This document shows, one piece after another, positions 25,208 to 32,209 of a stretch of 64,000 nucleotides of DNA. Within the stretch, counting starts at the first letter, position 1; every line of letters begins with the position of its first letter. Source of the stretch: Arthrobacter sp. B3I4 (lineage in GTDB: Bacteria; Actinomycetota; Actinomycetes; Actinomycetales; Micrococcaceae). The DNA lies in the NCBI RefSeq assembly GCF_030816855.1, contig NZ_JAUSYK010000001.1, positions 2,046,001 to 2,110,000 of the forward strand, read 5' to 3'. A model generated the notes under the pieces. That model did not search any database. It saw only the letters and a program-made list of their open reading frames with translations, and was not told where the DNA came from. A program made the position numbers and the translations under genes.

Positions 25208-25258
25208 CTCAGCTTACTGAGCGTGTGGGCGGGGGGCGAATCGATCAGTGGCTATACT
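25208..25258. promoter_or_regulatory. Divergent bcp/marR promoter region with dyad
   Basis: CTCAG (25208-25212) and CTGAG (25217-25221) form an inverted repeat with a CTTA spacer, just upstream of a minus-strand CATAAT -10-like box for bcp. TATACT (25253-25258) lies seven bases before the marR ATG, so marR is probably transcribed leaderless. The dyad is a candidate MarR or stress-regulator site. Confidence 0.45.
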
Positions 25259-25265
25259 CTTGGGT

Positions 25266-25757
25266 ATGCCCGATTTGGATCGCTGGCCCACAGGCCGCTT
25301 ACTGTCCACGGCAGCACGCCTGGTCGAACACTCCTGGAACGAAAAGCTGGGAGCTATCGGCCTGACCCACGCAGGGGTCATCGCGATGGAAGTGCTCTCC
25401 GTCCATGGACCGATGACCCAGGCGCAACTGGCGCAACTGGTTCGTGTCCAGGCCCAGACCATGGGTAAGACGCTGAGCCGGCTTGAAGCGCATGGACACA
25501 TCTCGCGGGAGCGCAGTGCCTCCGACCGGCGCAGCCACGTGGTCACCTTGACCGAGCGGGGTCGGGAAGCCGTCGTCGCAGCCGCTGACATGGAGCGCTC
25601 CGTTCTTGCCGCCGCCTCGATCGACCCCGACGCTCTCCGGCACGAGCTCCAGTCCGTCGTCAGGGAGCTGGCCACCCGGATCTCCTCAACGGAGGCTAAA
25701 GCCATCGTCACCGAGGCCGATTCGGCCCTGCCTGCAGAAGTTAACAACGCCAACTGA
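25266..25757 (+). CDS. MarR-family transcriptional regulator
   Basis: A 163-residue winged-helix regulator. The helix-turn-helix is QAQLAQLVRVQAQTMGKTLS (about residues 53-72) and the wing carries the MarR signature SASDRRSHVVTLTERGREAV. ATG 25266 is selected because TATACT stands seven bases before it, which fits a leaderless message; an in-frame start at 25248 lies within that promoter. It is divergent from bcp, so sensing of oxidants and control of bcp is a reasonable hypothesis, but no OhrR-type N-terminal reactive cysteine is visible. Confidence 0.85.
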   Translation: MPDLDRWPTGRLLSTAARLVEHSWNEKLGAIGLTHAGVIAMEVLSVHGPMTQAQLAQLVRVQAQTMGKTLSRLEAHGHISRERSASDRRSHVVTLTERGREAVVAAADMERSVLAAASIDPDALRHELQSVVRELATRISSTEAKAIVTEADSALPAEVNNAN

Positions 25758-25840
25758 CCCGGGCAGCGCAATCGCACCGCCGCCCCGGCGTTTCGTGTCA
25801 TGCCCGAATCCGGGAGACCCGCTCGCATAGGCTTTTTCCT

Positions 25841-25975
25841 ATGGAAACAATGCCGCCGCCCGAGCTGGAAGGGCAGACTTCGATTAATGAGCTGCTCGAC
25901 GAGCCGATAGGCGTCGTGCCAATCCAGCTGGTGCTGCCGATCCATTTTCAGCCGGTGACGGTCGACCCGCGCTAG
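25841..25975 (+). CDS. Possible 44-residue protein
   Basis: An ATG-to-TAG frame encoding METMPPPELEGQTSINELLD followed by a hydrophobic beta-like segment GVVPIQLVLPIHFQPV. It has no strong Shine-Dalgarno; a leaderless start is possible. It fills the space between marR and the minus-strand gene at 26012. I do not recognise it, and coding status is uncertain. Confidence 0.35.
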   Translation: METMPPPELEGQTSINELLDEPIGVVPIQLVLPIHFQPVTVDPR

Positions 25976-26011
25976 GTGCCGCCCGGAGTGGGCGAATGAC
26001 CTTCGGCCCGG

Positions 26012-26308
26012 TCAATACTGCACAAAGTGTTGCTGGATGGTCTGCAGGTCTGCGGCCAGATCCGTCATCCTCGCGGTGGGCTCGGCGGGCTCCGCCGATG
26101 GATCTCCGAACCATTTGTGCCATACCGCCGCCACCGCCTCCGGCGTGATTGCGGCACCCGCCGTGATGAGCGCGGCGAAGTCTTCCATCTCGGGGTCGTA
26201 CTCGGTTCCGGTCGCACGGGACGCCAGCACGCCGGCCAAATCGTAGGCGTTCAGCCGTTCGGTGATGGCATCGCGCAGGCGGGCGTACTCCGGAGTGACG
26301 GGGTCCAT
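26012..26308 (-). CDS. Small hypothetical protein, DUF1871-like
   Basis: A 98-residue helical protein. The segment YDPEMEDFAALITAGAAITP then VAAVWHKWFGD (about residues 37-68) resembles the core of DUF1871-type proteins, in which an acidic D-P-E-x-x-D turn precedes a helix ending in W/F-x-x-W-F-G; this assignment is tentative. No catalytic motif is visible. AGGAGG lies just upstream of the ATG. Confidence 0.6.
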   Translation of the reverse strand: MDPVTPEYARLRDAITERLNAYDLAGVLASRATGTEYDPEMEDFAALITAGAAITPEAVAAVWHKWFGDPSAEPAEPTARMTDLAADLQTIQQHFVQY

Positions 26309-26399
26309 GAGACCAGTCTAGGAGGAGCGGGGCCGAAGTTTTTCTGCCCCTGGCGGAGCCGCCAAGTTCCGCGAGGGGCTTGCCGGGCCCCTTCCGGAT

Positions 26400-26593
26400 T
26401 TACTCTGGCTTTTCCTTGGACAAGGCGATGATCCAGCCGGGGGTGACGTCTCCGGTGAGCTTGTCCAGCCTCACGGAGAAGGCCTCGGCTTCGTGGGAGG
26501 AAGTACCCCGTCCTCGGGCGTGGCCAGCTTGCTTCGGGCCAGGAGGTTGATGGCCTGCTGTCCCATCTCGGCCCGCTTCGGCTCACCGGACAT
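26400..26593 (-). pseudogene. Possible frameshifted remnant of an unrecognised gene
   Basis: From ATG 26593 the frame reads MSGEPKRAEMGQQAINLLAR then SKLATPEDGVLP. From there a different frame continues with protein-like sequence, SHEAEAFSVRLDKLTGDVTP then GWIIALSKEKPE, ending at a TAA at 26402-26400. A one-base change near 26490-26500 would join them into a protein of about 64 residues. I do not know the family. The surrounding 26309-26399 and 26594-26660 hold only GC-rich hairpins and no other gene that I can see. Confidence 0.35.
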
Positions 26594-26660
26594 GGATGCG
26601 TCAAGTGCCCGCTGGGCCGGGACTCGGACGTTCAGCGGTTGCCGCGTGGTTGGGTAAAAC

Positions 26661-26706
26661 AAAACCCCGCCTCTACCTGCCGTTAGGCCGGTAAAGACGG
26701 GGTTTT
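26661..26706 (-). terminator. Terminator of tRNA-Lys
   Basis: AAAACCCCG (26661-26669) pairs with CGGGGTTTT (26698-26706), with further pairing inside (TACC with GGTA). On the minus strand the stem is followed by a GTTTTA stretch. It lies seven bases after the tRNA 3' end. Confidence 0.75.
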
Positions 26707-26712
26707 CGTTGG

Positions 26713-26785
26713 TGCACCCCCCGGGACTCGAACCCGGAACCCATTGATTAAGAGTCAATTGCTCTGCCAGTTGAGCTAGAGGTGC
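26713..26785 (-). tRNA. tRNA-Lys (anticodon CTT)
   Basis: A 73-nucleotide class I tRNA. Acceptor GCACCTC pairs with GGGGTGC (one G-T pair), discriminator A. The anticodon stem ATTGA/TCAAT encloses the loop CTCTTAA with anticodon CTT for AAG. The T-arm CCGGGTTCGAGTCCCGG is canonical. CCA is not fully encoded. A terminator follows directly. Confidence 0.96.
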
Positions 26786-26903
26786 AACTGTTGTTTTCGT
26801 TTCCCTCGGGCTTTTTATTTCCCGCGGTGTTCTCCGCAACGACATGAAACTCTACACGATATTTCGCGCGGTACGAAATCGGACTGCAGCTTGCCCGTCG
26901 AGG

Positions 26904-28025
26904 CTACTGGGGCACGCTCAAAACCACCGCGAAATCAGGGTTTTGACCGTTGCTGAGTGCCCACAATTGGCCGTCCGGCGCGCGGGCGACATCGCGGATC
27001 CGGCCAAACTGGCCTGTGAAGTAGGCCACAGGATCGGCGGCGAAGTCACCCTTCAGCGGAACCGACCAGAGGCGTTGGCCCCGGAGCGCCCCAAGATAGG
27101 CGGTGTCGCCGGCGATTTCCAGGCCGCTGGGGGAGGAGTCCGCCGTCGAAGGCCACACCACCTTGGCATCCAGGAACCCGTCGCGGTGCGGAGCTCCCGT
27201 GACCTCGGGCCACCCATAGTTGCCGCCGGGGACGATCAGGTTCAGTTCATCATCCTTGTCGGGACCGAACTCGCTTGCCCACAGCCGCCCAGCGCCGTCC
27301 CAGTCCAGGCCCTGGACGTTGCGGTGTCCGAGGCTGTAGACGGGGCTGTTGCCGAACGGGTTCCCGGCGGCGGGTGCTCCTTCGGGCGTCAGGCGGAGGA
27401 TCTTCCCGCCGAGAGCATTCTTGTCCTGCGGCTGTTCGCGGCGCTGGGAGTCGCCGGTACCGACGTAGAGGTTGCCGTCTGGACCGAAGCGGATCCGGCC
27501 GCCGTTGTGCGTTGACGCTTTGGGGATGCCGGTGAAGATCGTTTCGGGGACTCCTAAGGCCAGGCGCCCGCCGTTGTCGTCGACTTTAAAACGGGCAATC
27601 CGGTTGTCGCCCTGCGCCGTGAAGTACGCGTAAAGGTAGCGGTCCGTCGCGAAGTCGGGAGACAGTGCCAACCCCAGCAGTCCGCCTTCACCGCCGGGCA
27701 CGACGCCGGGGACCTTGCCTACCGTGCCTGCCGGGCCGGTTGCTCCGGGTGGGATAAAGCGCAACAGTGCGCTGTCACGTTCCGAGATCAGTGCCGTGCC
27801 GTCGGGCAGGAAAACGATTGACCAGGGCACGGCCAGGCCCGCGTCGATGCGGCTGACGACTTGTGGCGTGGCCGGGCCGGCCTGGCTGCTGCTGGTGGTG
27901 GTGGGTCCGGATTGGCTGGTGGCGACATTGGGCGCCGGGGTGCTGCCGGTACACGCCGGGACGGCCAGGAGGACGGCTGCCCCTGCGACCGCCCACCCGG
28001 CCCGCTCCGGAGAAAGGCGCCGCAC
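26904..28025 (-). CDS. PQQ-dependent glucose/sorbosone dehydrogenase-family lipoprotein
   Basis: A 373-residue exported protein. The N-terminal signal ends in a lipobox, VLLAVPAC (cysteine about residue 25), then a TSQSGPTTTSS-type linker. The rest follows the soluble aldose sugar dehydrogenase beta-propeller: VPWSIVFLPDGTALISERDS at the start, EGGLLGLALSPDFATDRYLY in the middle, HNGGRIRFGPDGNLYVGTGD (histidine and calcium/PQQ-site region) and GHRNVQGLDWD. Family members oxidise aldoses with PQQ; many actinobacterial versions have no known substrate. The stop is two bases from the end of the next gene on the same strand. Confidence 0.88.
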   Translation of the reverse strand: MRRLSPERAGWAVAGAAVLLAVPACTGSTPAPNVATSQSGPTTTSSSQAGPATPQVVSRIDAGLAVPWSIVFLPDGTALISERDSALLRFIPPGATGPAGTVGKVPGVVPGGEGGLLGLALSPDFATDRYLYAYFTAQGDNRIARFKVDDNGGRLALGVPETIFTGIPKASTHNGGRIRFGPDGNLYVGTGDSQRREQPQDKNALGGKILRLTPEGAPAAGNPFGNSPVYSLGHRNVQGLDWDGAGRLWASEFGPDKDDELNLIVPGGNYGWPEVTGAPHRDGFLDAKVVWPSTADSSPSGLEIAGDTAYLGALRGQRLWSVPLKGDFAADPVAYFTGQFGRIRDVARAPDGQLWALSNGQNPDFAVVLSVPQ

Positions 28026-28027
28026 GC

Positions 28028-28903
28028 CTAGAGCCGCGAACGGCGCGGCGGCCGGAAACCCGCTGCCTCCGCGTGGGCCGCAGAGAGGAACCAGACCTCG
28101 GCCCGTGTTTCTCCGTACAAGGGGCTGGTCTCGTCGTAATAAACCATCGTCGAGGCACTTCCCTTGACGGTAAAGTCCTCCGGGCCGCTGCCGTCCGGGG
28201 CCGGCGCGGCGGAGCCCTCACCGTAGGGCTGGGCCAGGGCAAGGTGCCCCGCCGGTGCCGGAACGTGGCTGGCCGAGCCTTCCGCCGAGGCTACCGAAGT
28301 TCCGTCCTGCGGGAGGTCGGCTTCCGCAAGCTCCGCCGCCGCGGATTCCGCGCCGGGAAGGGTGGGGGCGTGCGGCTCGGTGTACTCGGAATGGTGCACG
28401 GGGCTGTGGTGTGCCGGGGCGTGCTCGGCGGCTGGGCGCTCGGCGGTACTGGGCTGGACCGCGTGGGCTCCGGAGGGCACGTCGTGCTGGGAGGCGGGAT
28501 GCGGCTCGGCCGGGGGCGTCTCGGACCACTGGGTCTCCCACTCGGCGCCCTCCACGGCGCCGGCGGCTGCAGGCGTCGCACCCGGGGACCCGCTACCGGC
28601 GGGCTGGACGGTTCCGCCAGTCTCGCCGTCCCCGCGGGCCCCGGCAGCGTCGGCAGAACCAACCTCGTCGGGCACGGCACCCTCGGACACGGCCTTGTCG
28701 GACACGGCGTCCGCGGACTGTACACCGCCCGTCGTCCGAGGCTCCGGTGTCTCCCGGCTCACCGGAGCCTCGGGAGCGGGAGCAGTTCCAGCCACCGTGG
28801 ACGTCGAAGCTCCAGCGCCGCTCCGTGCGTTGTTGCGGTTCAGCAGCCACCACACGACGCCGACAATCACCACGATGACGATGAGCCAGATAATCCAATC
28901 CAT
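28028..28903 (-). CDS. Membrane-anchored protein with C-terminal sunset domain
   Basis: A 291-residue protein in three parts. Residues 1-21 (MDWIIWLIVIVVIVGVVWWL) form a single membrane helix. About 200 residues of low-complexity, acidic, Ala/Pro/Ser/His-rich linker follow. The C-terminus carries DFTVKGSASTMVYYDETSPL, then YGETRAEVWFLSAAHAEAAG then FRPPRR. This last part matches the actinobacterial sunset domain (IKGNxxSMxYHxPxSPxYxxTxAEVWFxTxxxAExAGFR). The domain's function is unknown; related short motifs occur at the ends of nucleases and ribosomal-protein-like factors. It may be co-transcribed with the sugar dehydrogenase gene. Confidence 0.75.
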   Translation of the reverse strand: MDWIIWLIVIVVIVGVVWWLLNRNNARSGAGASTSTVAGTAPAPEAPVSRETPEPRTTGGVQSADAVSDKAVSEGAVPDEVGSADAAGARGDGETGGTVQPAGSGSPGATPAAAGAVEGAEWETQWSETPPAEPHPASQHDVPSGAHAVQPSTAERPAAEHAPAHHSPVHHSEYTEPHAPTLPGAESAAAELAEADLPQDGTSVASAEGSASHVPAPAGHLALAQPYGEGSAAPAPDGSGPEDFTVKGSASTMVYYDETSPLYGETRAEVWFLSAAHAEAAGFRPPRRSRL

Positions 28904-29006
28904 AACCGAGTCCTTCCGTCCGGATGGCAGGGTTGCCGTTGTTTGACGTTACGTCCGGCCACCACGGCTGTCCAGCGCCGCGGAACCGCCCGTGTAGCCT
29001 CGCTTC

Positions 29007-29945
29007 ATGGACTTCAAGAGGCTGCGGATCCTCCGCGAATTGGCGGACCGCGGGACCGTGGGCGCCACCGCCGTAGCCATGCAGGTGACGCCGTCCGCAG
29101 TCTCCCAACAGCTCAAGACACTGCAGGACGAGCTCGGCGTAGTGCTGGTCGAAAAGTCGGGCAGGGGAGTGCGGCTCACTGAGGCGGGACTGGCCATGGC
29201 CGGCGCCGCCGCCGAGGTCTCCACGGCCATGGCCCGCGCCGAGGCCACCATTGACACCTACCGGCTCGGCTGGCAGACCCGGATTAAGGCGGCGTTTTTC
29301 CCGAGCGCTGCGGAAATGTTCCTGCCGGGGCTGCTGCACCGCGTCAAGGAGATCGACGGCCTGCGCTTCGAGGCGCACTTCGAGGATCCCGGCGTTGCAG
29401 GTTTCGCCGCGCTGGCGGCGGACTACGACGTCGTTCTGGCGCACAGCGTCGACGGGCCCGAGGTCTTCGCCCGCCAGGGACTGCAGGTCATCCCGCTGCT
29501 GGATGAGCCGCTGGACGTGGCGGTGCCGGCCGGGCATGCCCTGGCAGGCAAGGTGGCGCTCACCGCGGCAGATGTCATCGGATACCCCTGGATGGGAGTG
29601 CCGGAGGGCTTTCCCTTTGACACCGTGCTCCGCCAGATCGAGATGCAGGCCGACTCCCCGGCCCTGCGCGCCCAGCTCTTCCCTGACCTGCGGGTGCTGG
29701 AAGCACTTGTCAGCGCCGGGCACGGCCTCAGCATCCTGCCGCGCTACACCGCCTTGAAGAACCAGGGAAGGGGGTTTGTGCTCCGCCCGCTCCGAGGCGT
29801 GAAGGCCAGCCGCAGCATCGTGGCGCTCGCCCGCCCTGAAGCTGCGGCCCGGACCACCATCCAGCAGGTGCTGACCTTGCTCAAGGCCGAGGCGCAGGCT
29901 GTCGCACTGGCGCCGGAGCTTCATGACGAAGGTCACAACTCTTGA
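29007..29945 (+). CDS. LysR-family transcriptional regulator
   Basis: A 312-residue regulator. The N-terminal helix-turn-helix is ATAVAMQVTPSAVSQQLKTL (about residues 20-39), followed by GVRLTEAGLAMAGAAAEVST in the linker helix. The effector domain begins near residue 90 with IKAAFFPSAAEMFLPGLLHR. The HTH is of the compact MDFKRLRILRELADRGTVGA type found in actinobacteria. It is divergent from the sunset-domain gene and precedes ilvD by 127 bases on the same strand. Regulation of ilvD is possible, but the weak hairpin 29989-30011 suggests separate transcripts. Confidence 0.88.
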   Translation: MDFKRLRILRELADRGTVGATAVAMQVTPSAVSQQLKTLQDELGVVLVEKSGRGVRLTEAGLAMAGAAAEVSTAMARAEATIDTYRLGWQTRIKAAFFPSAAEMFLPGLLHRVKEIDGLRFEAHFEDPGVAGFAALAADYDVVLAHSVDGPEVFARQGLQVIPLLDEPLDVAVPAGHALAGKVALTAADVIGYPWMGVPEGFPFDTVLRQIEMQADSPALRAQLFPDLRVLEALVSAGHGLSILPRYTALKNQGRGFVLRPLRGVKASRSIVALARPEAAARTTIQQVLTLLKAEAQAVALAPELHDEGHNS

Positions 29946-30059
29946 CCCGCGCCGTCGGGAAGTCCAAGCAGTGAGACGAATGTCCATCATGCGGGCGAAA
30001 TATTCCCGCATTTAGGCTTAATCAGCCGGTCCGGCTCGTTGCCGTCGTCGAGGGAGCCC

Positions 30060-30065
30060 TAGACT
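30060..30065 (+). promoter_or_regulatory. ilvD -10 box implying a leaderless transcript
   Basis: TAGACT lies seven bases before the ilvD ATG (30073), so transcription would start at or next to the start codon, and no Shine-Dalgarno is present at normal spacing. TTGCCG at 30039-30044 could be the -35, but the 15-base spacer is short. A weak hairpin, ATGCGGG/CCCGCAT (29989-29995/30005-30011), ends the preceding LysR gene. Confidence 0.4.
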
Positions 30066-30072
30066 TTGACCC

Positions 30073-31794
30073 ATGAGTCAGGACACCCACACAGCAACAG
30101 AGACCAAGCCGGATATCAAGCCCCGCAGCCGGGTCGTCACCGACGGAATCCACGCCGCCCCCGCGCGCGGCATGTTCCGCGCGGTCGGCATGGGCGACGA
30201 CGACTTCGCCAAGCCGCAGGTCGGCGTCGCGAGCTCGTGGAACGAAATCACCCCCTGCAACCTGTCCCTGAACCGGCTGGCCCAGGGCGCCAAGGAAGGC
30301 GTCCACGCCGGCGGCGGCTTCCCCATGCAGTTCGGCACCATCTCCGTCTCCGACGGCATCTCGATGGGCCACGAGGGCATGCACTTCTCCCTGGTCTCCC
30401 GCGAAGTCATCGCCGACTCCGTGGAGACCGTGATGCAGGCCGAGCGGATCGACGGCTCGGTGCTGCTGGCCGGCTGCGACAAGTCCCTTCCCGGCATGCT
30501 GATGGCCGCCGCCCGGCTGGACCTCGCCAGCGTTTTCCTCTATGCCGGTTCCATCATGCCCGGCTGGGTCAAGCTTGAGGACGGCTCCGAAAAGGAAGTC
30601 ACCCTGATCGATGCCTTCGAGGCGGTGGGCGCCTGCGCCGCCGGCAAGATGAGCATGGAAGACCTGACCCGCATTGAGAAGGCCATCTGCCCGGGCGAAG
30701 GCGCCTGCGGCGGCATGTACACCGCGAACACCATGGCCTGCATCGGCGAGGCCCTCGGCATGTCCCTTCCGGGTTCCGCCGCCCCGCCCTCGGCAGACCG
30801 CCGTCGCGATGAGTTCGCCCGCAAGTCCGGCGAGGCCGTGGTCAACCTGCTGCGCCTGGGCATTACCGCCCGGGACATCATGACCAAGAAGGCCTTCGAG
30901 AACGCCATCGCCGTCACCATGGCCTTCGGCGGTTCCACCAACGCCGTGCTGCACCTGCTGGCGATTGCCCGCGAAGCCGAGGTCGAGCTGACCCTCGACG
31001 ACTTCAACCGCATCGGTGACAAGATCCCGCACCTGGGCGACCTCAAGCCGTTCGGCCGCTACGTGATGACCGACGTCGACAAGATCGGCGGCGTCCCGGT
31101 GATCATGAAGGCCCTGCTTGACGCCGGCCTGCTGCACGGCGACTGCCTGACCGTAACCGGCAAGACCGTCGCGGAGAACCTCGAGGCGATCAACCCGCCG
31201 GACGTTGACGGCAAGATCCTGCGAGCCCTGGACAACCCGATCCACAAGACCGGCGGCATCACCATCCTGCACGGCTCGATGGCTCCGGAAGGCGCTGTCG
31301 TGAAGAGCGCCGGCTTCGATGCCGACGTCTTCGAAGGATCCGCCCGGGTCTTCGAACGCGAGCAGGGCGCCCTGGACGCGCTCGACAAGGGTGAGATCAA
31401 GGCTGGCGACGTCGTCGTCATCCGCTACGAGGGGCCCAAGGGCGGCCCGGGCATGCGCGAAATGCTCGCCATCACCGGCGCCATTAAGGGCGCCGGGCTC
31501 GGCAAGGACGTCCTGCTGCTCACCGACGGACGCTTCTCCGGCGGAACCACCGGCCTGTGCATCGGCCACGTCGCGCCGGAAGCGGCCGACGGCGGCCCCA
31601 TCGCCTTCGTTCAGGACGGCGACCGCATCCGGGTGGACATCGCCGCACGGAGCTTCGACCTGCTGGTCGAGCCGGCCGAGCTCGAGGCCCGCAAGGAAGG
31701 CTGGCAGCCGCTGCCGGCCAAGTTCACCAAGGGCGTGCTGGCCAAGTACGCCAAACTCGTCCACAGCGCCTCCACCGGCGCCTACTGCGGGTAA
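30073..31794 (+). CDS. ilvD: Dihydroxy-acid dehydratase
   Basis: A 573-residue cytoplasmic Fe-S enzyme that dehydrates 2,3-dihydroxy-isovalerate and -methylvalerate to the 2-keto acids, the third step of valine/isoleucine synthesis. Cluster cysteines appear in [25 protein letters not shown] and [20 protein letters not shown]. The substrate/Mg loop is [15 protein letters not shown], and [20 protein letters not shown] is the C-terminal signature. The start at 30073 is fixed by the -10 box seven bases upstream. Two hairpins (31802-31835 and 31855-31887) separate it from ilvB. Confidence 0.97.
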   Translation: MSQDTHTATETKPDIKPRSRVVTDGIHAAPARGMFRAVGMGDDDFAKPQVGVASSWNEITPCNLSLNRLAQGAKEGVHAGGGFPMQFGTISVSDGISMGHEGMHFSLVSREVIADSVETVMQAERIDGSVLLAGCDKSLPGMLMAAARLDLASVFLYAGSIMPGWVKLEDGSEKEVTLIDAFEAVGACAAGKMSMEDLTRIEKAICPGEGACGGMYTANTMACIGEALGMSLPGSAAPPSADRRRDEFARKSGEAVVNLLRLGITARDIMTKKAFENAIAVTMAFGGSTNAVLHLLAIAREAEVELTLDDFNRIGDKIPHLGDLKPFGRYVMTDVDKIGGVPVIMKALLDAGLLHGDCLTVTGKTVAENLEAINPPDVDGKILRALDNPIHKTGGITILHGSMAPEGAVVKSAGFDADVFEGSARVFEREQGALDALDKGEIKAGDVVVIRYEGPKGGPGMREMLAITGAIKGAGLGKDVLLLTDGRFSGGTTGLCIGHVAPEAADGGPIAFVQDGDRIRVDIAARSFDLLVEPAELEARKEGWQPLPAKFTKGVLAKYAKLVHSASTGAYCG

Positions 31795-31801
31795 TACCTT
31801 C

Positions 31802-31835
31802 CCCAAGGACACGGCGCGAGCGCCGTGTCCTTGGG
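31802..31835 (+). terminator. Perfect 15-bp hairpin after ilvD
   Basis: CCCAAGGACACGGCG (31802-31816) pairs with CGCCGTGTCCTTGGG (31821-31835) around CGAG, starting eight bases after the ilvD stop codon. There is no long T-run, as often in actinobacterial terminators. Confidence 0.75.
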
Positions 31836-31854
31836 CCCCTCGGTATTCCCCTTA

Positions 31855-31887
31855 GTAAGCCCTGCCGCCCTATGCGGCAGGGCTTAC
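31855..31887. terminator. Second perfect hairpin between ilvD and ilvB
   Basis: GTAAGCCCTGCCGC (31855-31868) pairs with GCGGCAGGGCTTAC (31874-31887), 14 bp, five-base loop. It may be a back-up terminator or part of the ilvB upstream region. Short palindromes AACCTGAAGGTT (31894-31905), GTGGAC/GTCCAC (31912-31917/31924-31929) and GAGACAGG/CCTGTCTC (31935-31942/31960-31967) follow. Confidence 0.5.
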
Positions 31888-31989
31888 GGGGGGAACCTGA
31901 AGGTTCAGTAAGTGGACAATGAAGTCCACATCGTGAGACAGGAGTTCGGCCCGTTGACACCTGTCTCGCTCAGAGGGAAAACTGAACGC

Positions 31990-32076
31990 ATGACCGCAAT
32001 CGTTACCACCGGCTACACCGCATGTGAAAGCACTGCAGGTGTATCCGTCGTCCTTACCAAGCGCGTGGCTCAATAG
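31990..32076 (+). CDS. ilvB leader peptide (28 residues)
   Basis: ATG 31990 to TAG 32076 encodes a 28-residue peptide rich in branched-chain residues: Ile4 and Val5, then GVSVVL (residues 17-22) and Val26, seven in all. AGAGGG lies 9-12 bases before the ATG. The run of valine and leucine codons directly precedes an intrinsic terminator upstream of ilvB, which is the layout of classical transcription attenuation. Attenuators with leader peptides before ilvB have been described in other actinobacteria. The peptide would have no function beyond ribosome stalling. Confidence 0.75.
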   Translation: MTAIVTTGYTACESTAGVSVVLTKRVAQ

Positions 32077-32146
32077 CCTCTCCTGGTAACGAACCGTCAC
32101 GCGCAAACCCCTCGAAGAGCCGCCAGGCTGAGGGGTTTTTTTATTT
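32054..32146 (+). promoter_or_regulatory. ilvBNC attenuator with intrinsic terminator
   Basis: The terminator is AAACCCCTC (32105-32113) with GAGGGGTTT (32130-32138), ending in seven T's and TATTT. Upstream, TGGTAACG (32084-32091) can pair either with CGTTACCA (32001-32008) or, for six bases, with TTACCA (32054-32059) in the leader-peptide gene. GCGCGTG (about 32061-32067) can pair with CACGCGC (32098-32104) next to the terminator. These alternatives would respond to where a ribosome stalls on the valine/leucine codons. Stalling when charged Val/Leu-tRNA is scarce should favour read-through into ilvB. Confidence 0.7.
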
Positions 32147-32209
32147 CCCTACCCGCACCACCAAAGATCACCGAAGATCCACCCGAAGATCCACCAAAGG
32201 AAGAGTCCG

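Noticed and set aside
26713..26845. Protein coding on the minus strand through tRNA-Lys
   Set aside because: The translated LAQLAEQLTLNQW-type sequence is the familiar false translation of a tRNA gene, not a protein.
31954..31982. TTGACA at 31954 as a complete ilvB promoter
   Set aside because: At 17 bases the matching -10 would be GAAAAC, which is poor and falls on the leader peptide's ribosome-binding site; kept only as a possible half-signal.
31855..32209. Riboswitch or T-box before ilvB
   Set aside because: No T-box conserved sequences or known riboswitch core are visible; the leader peptide with a terminator explains the region better.
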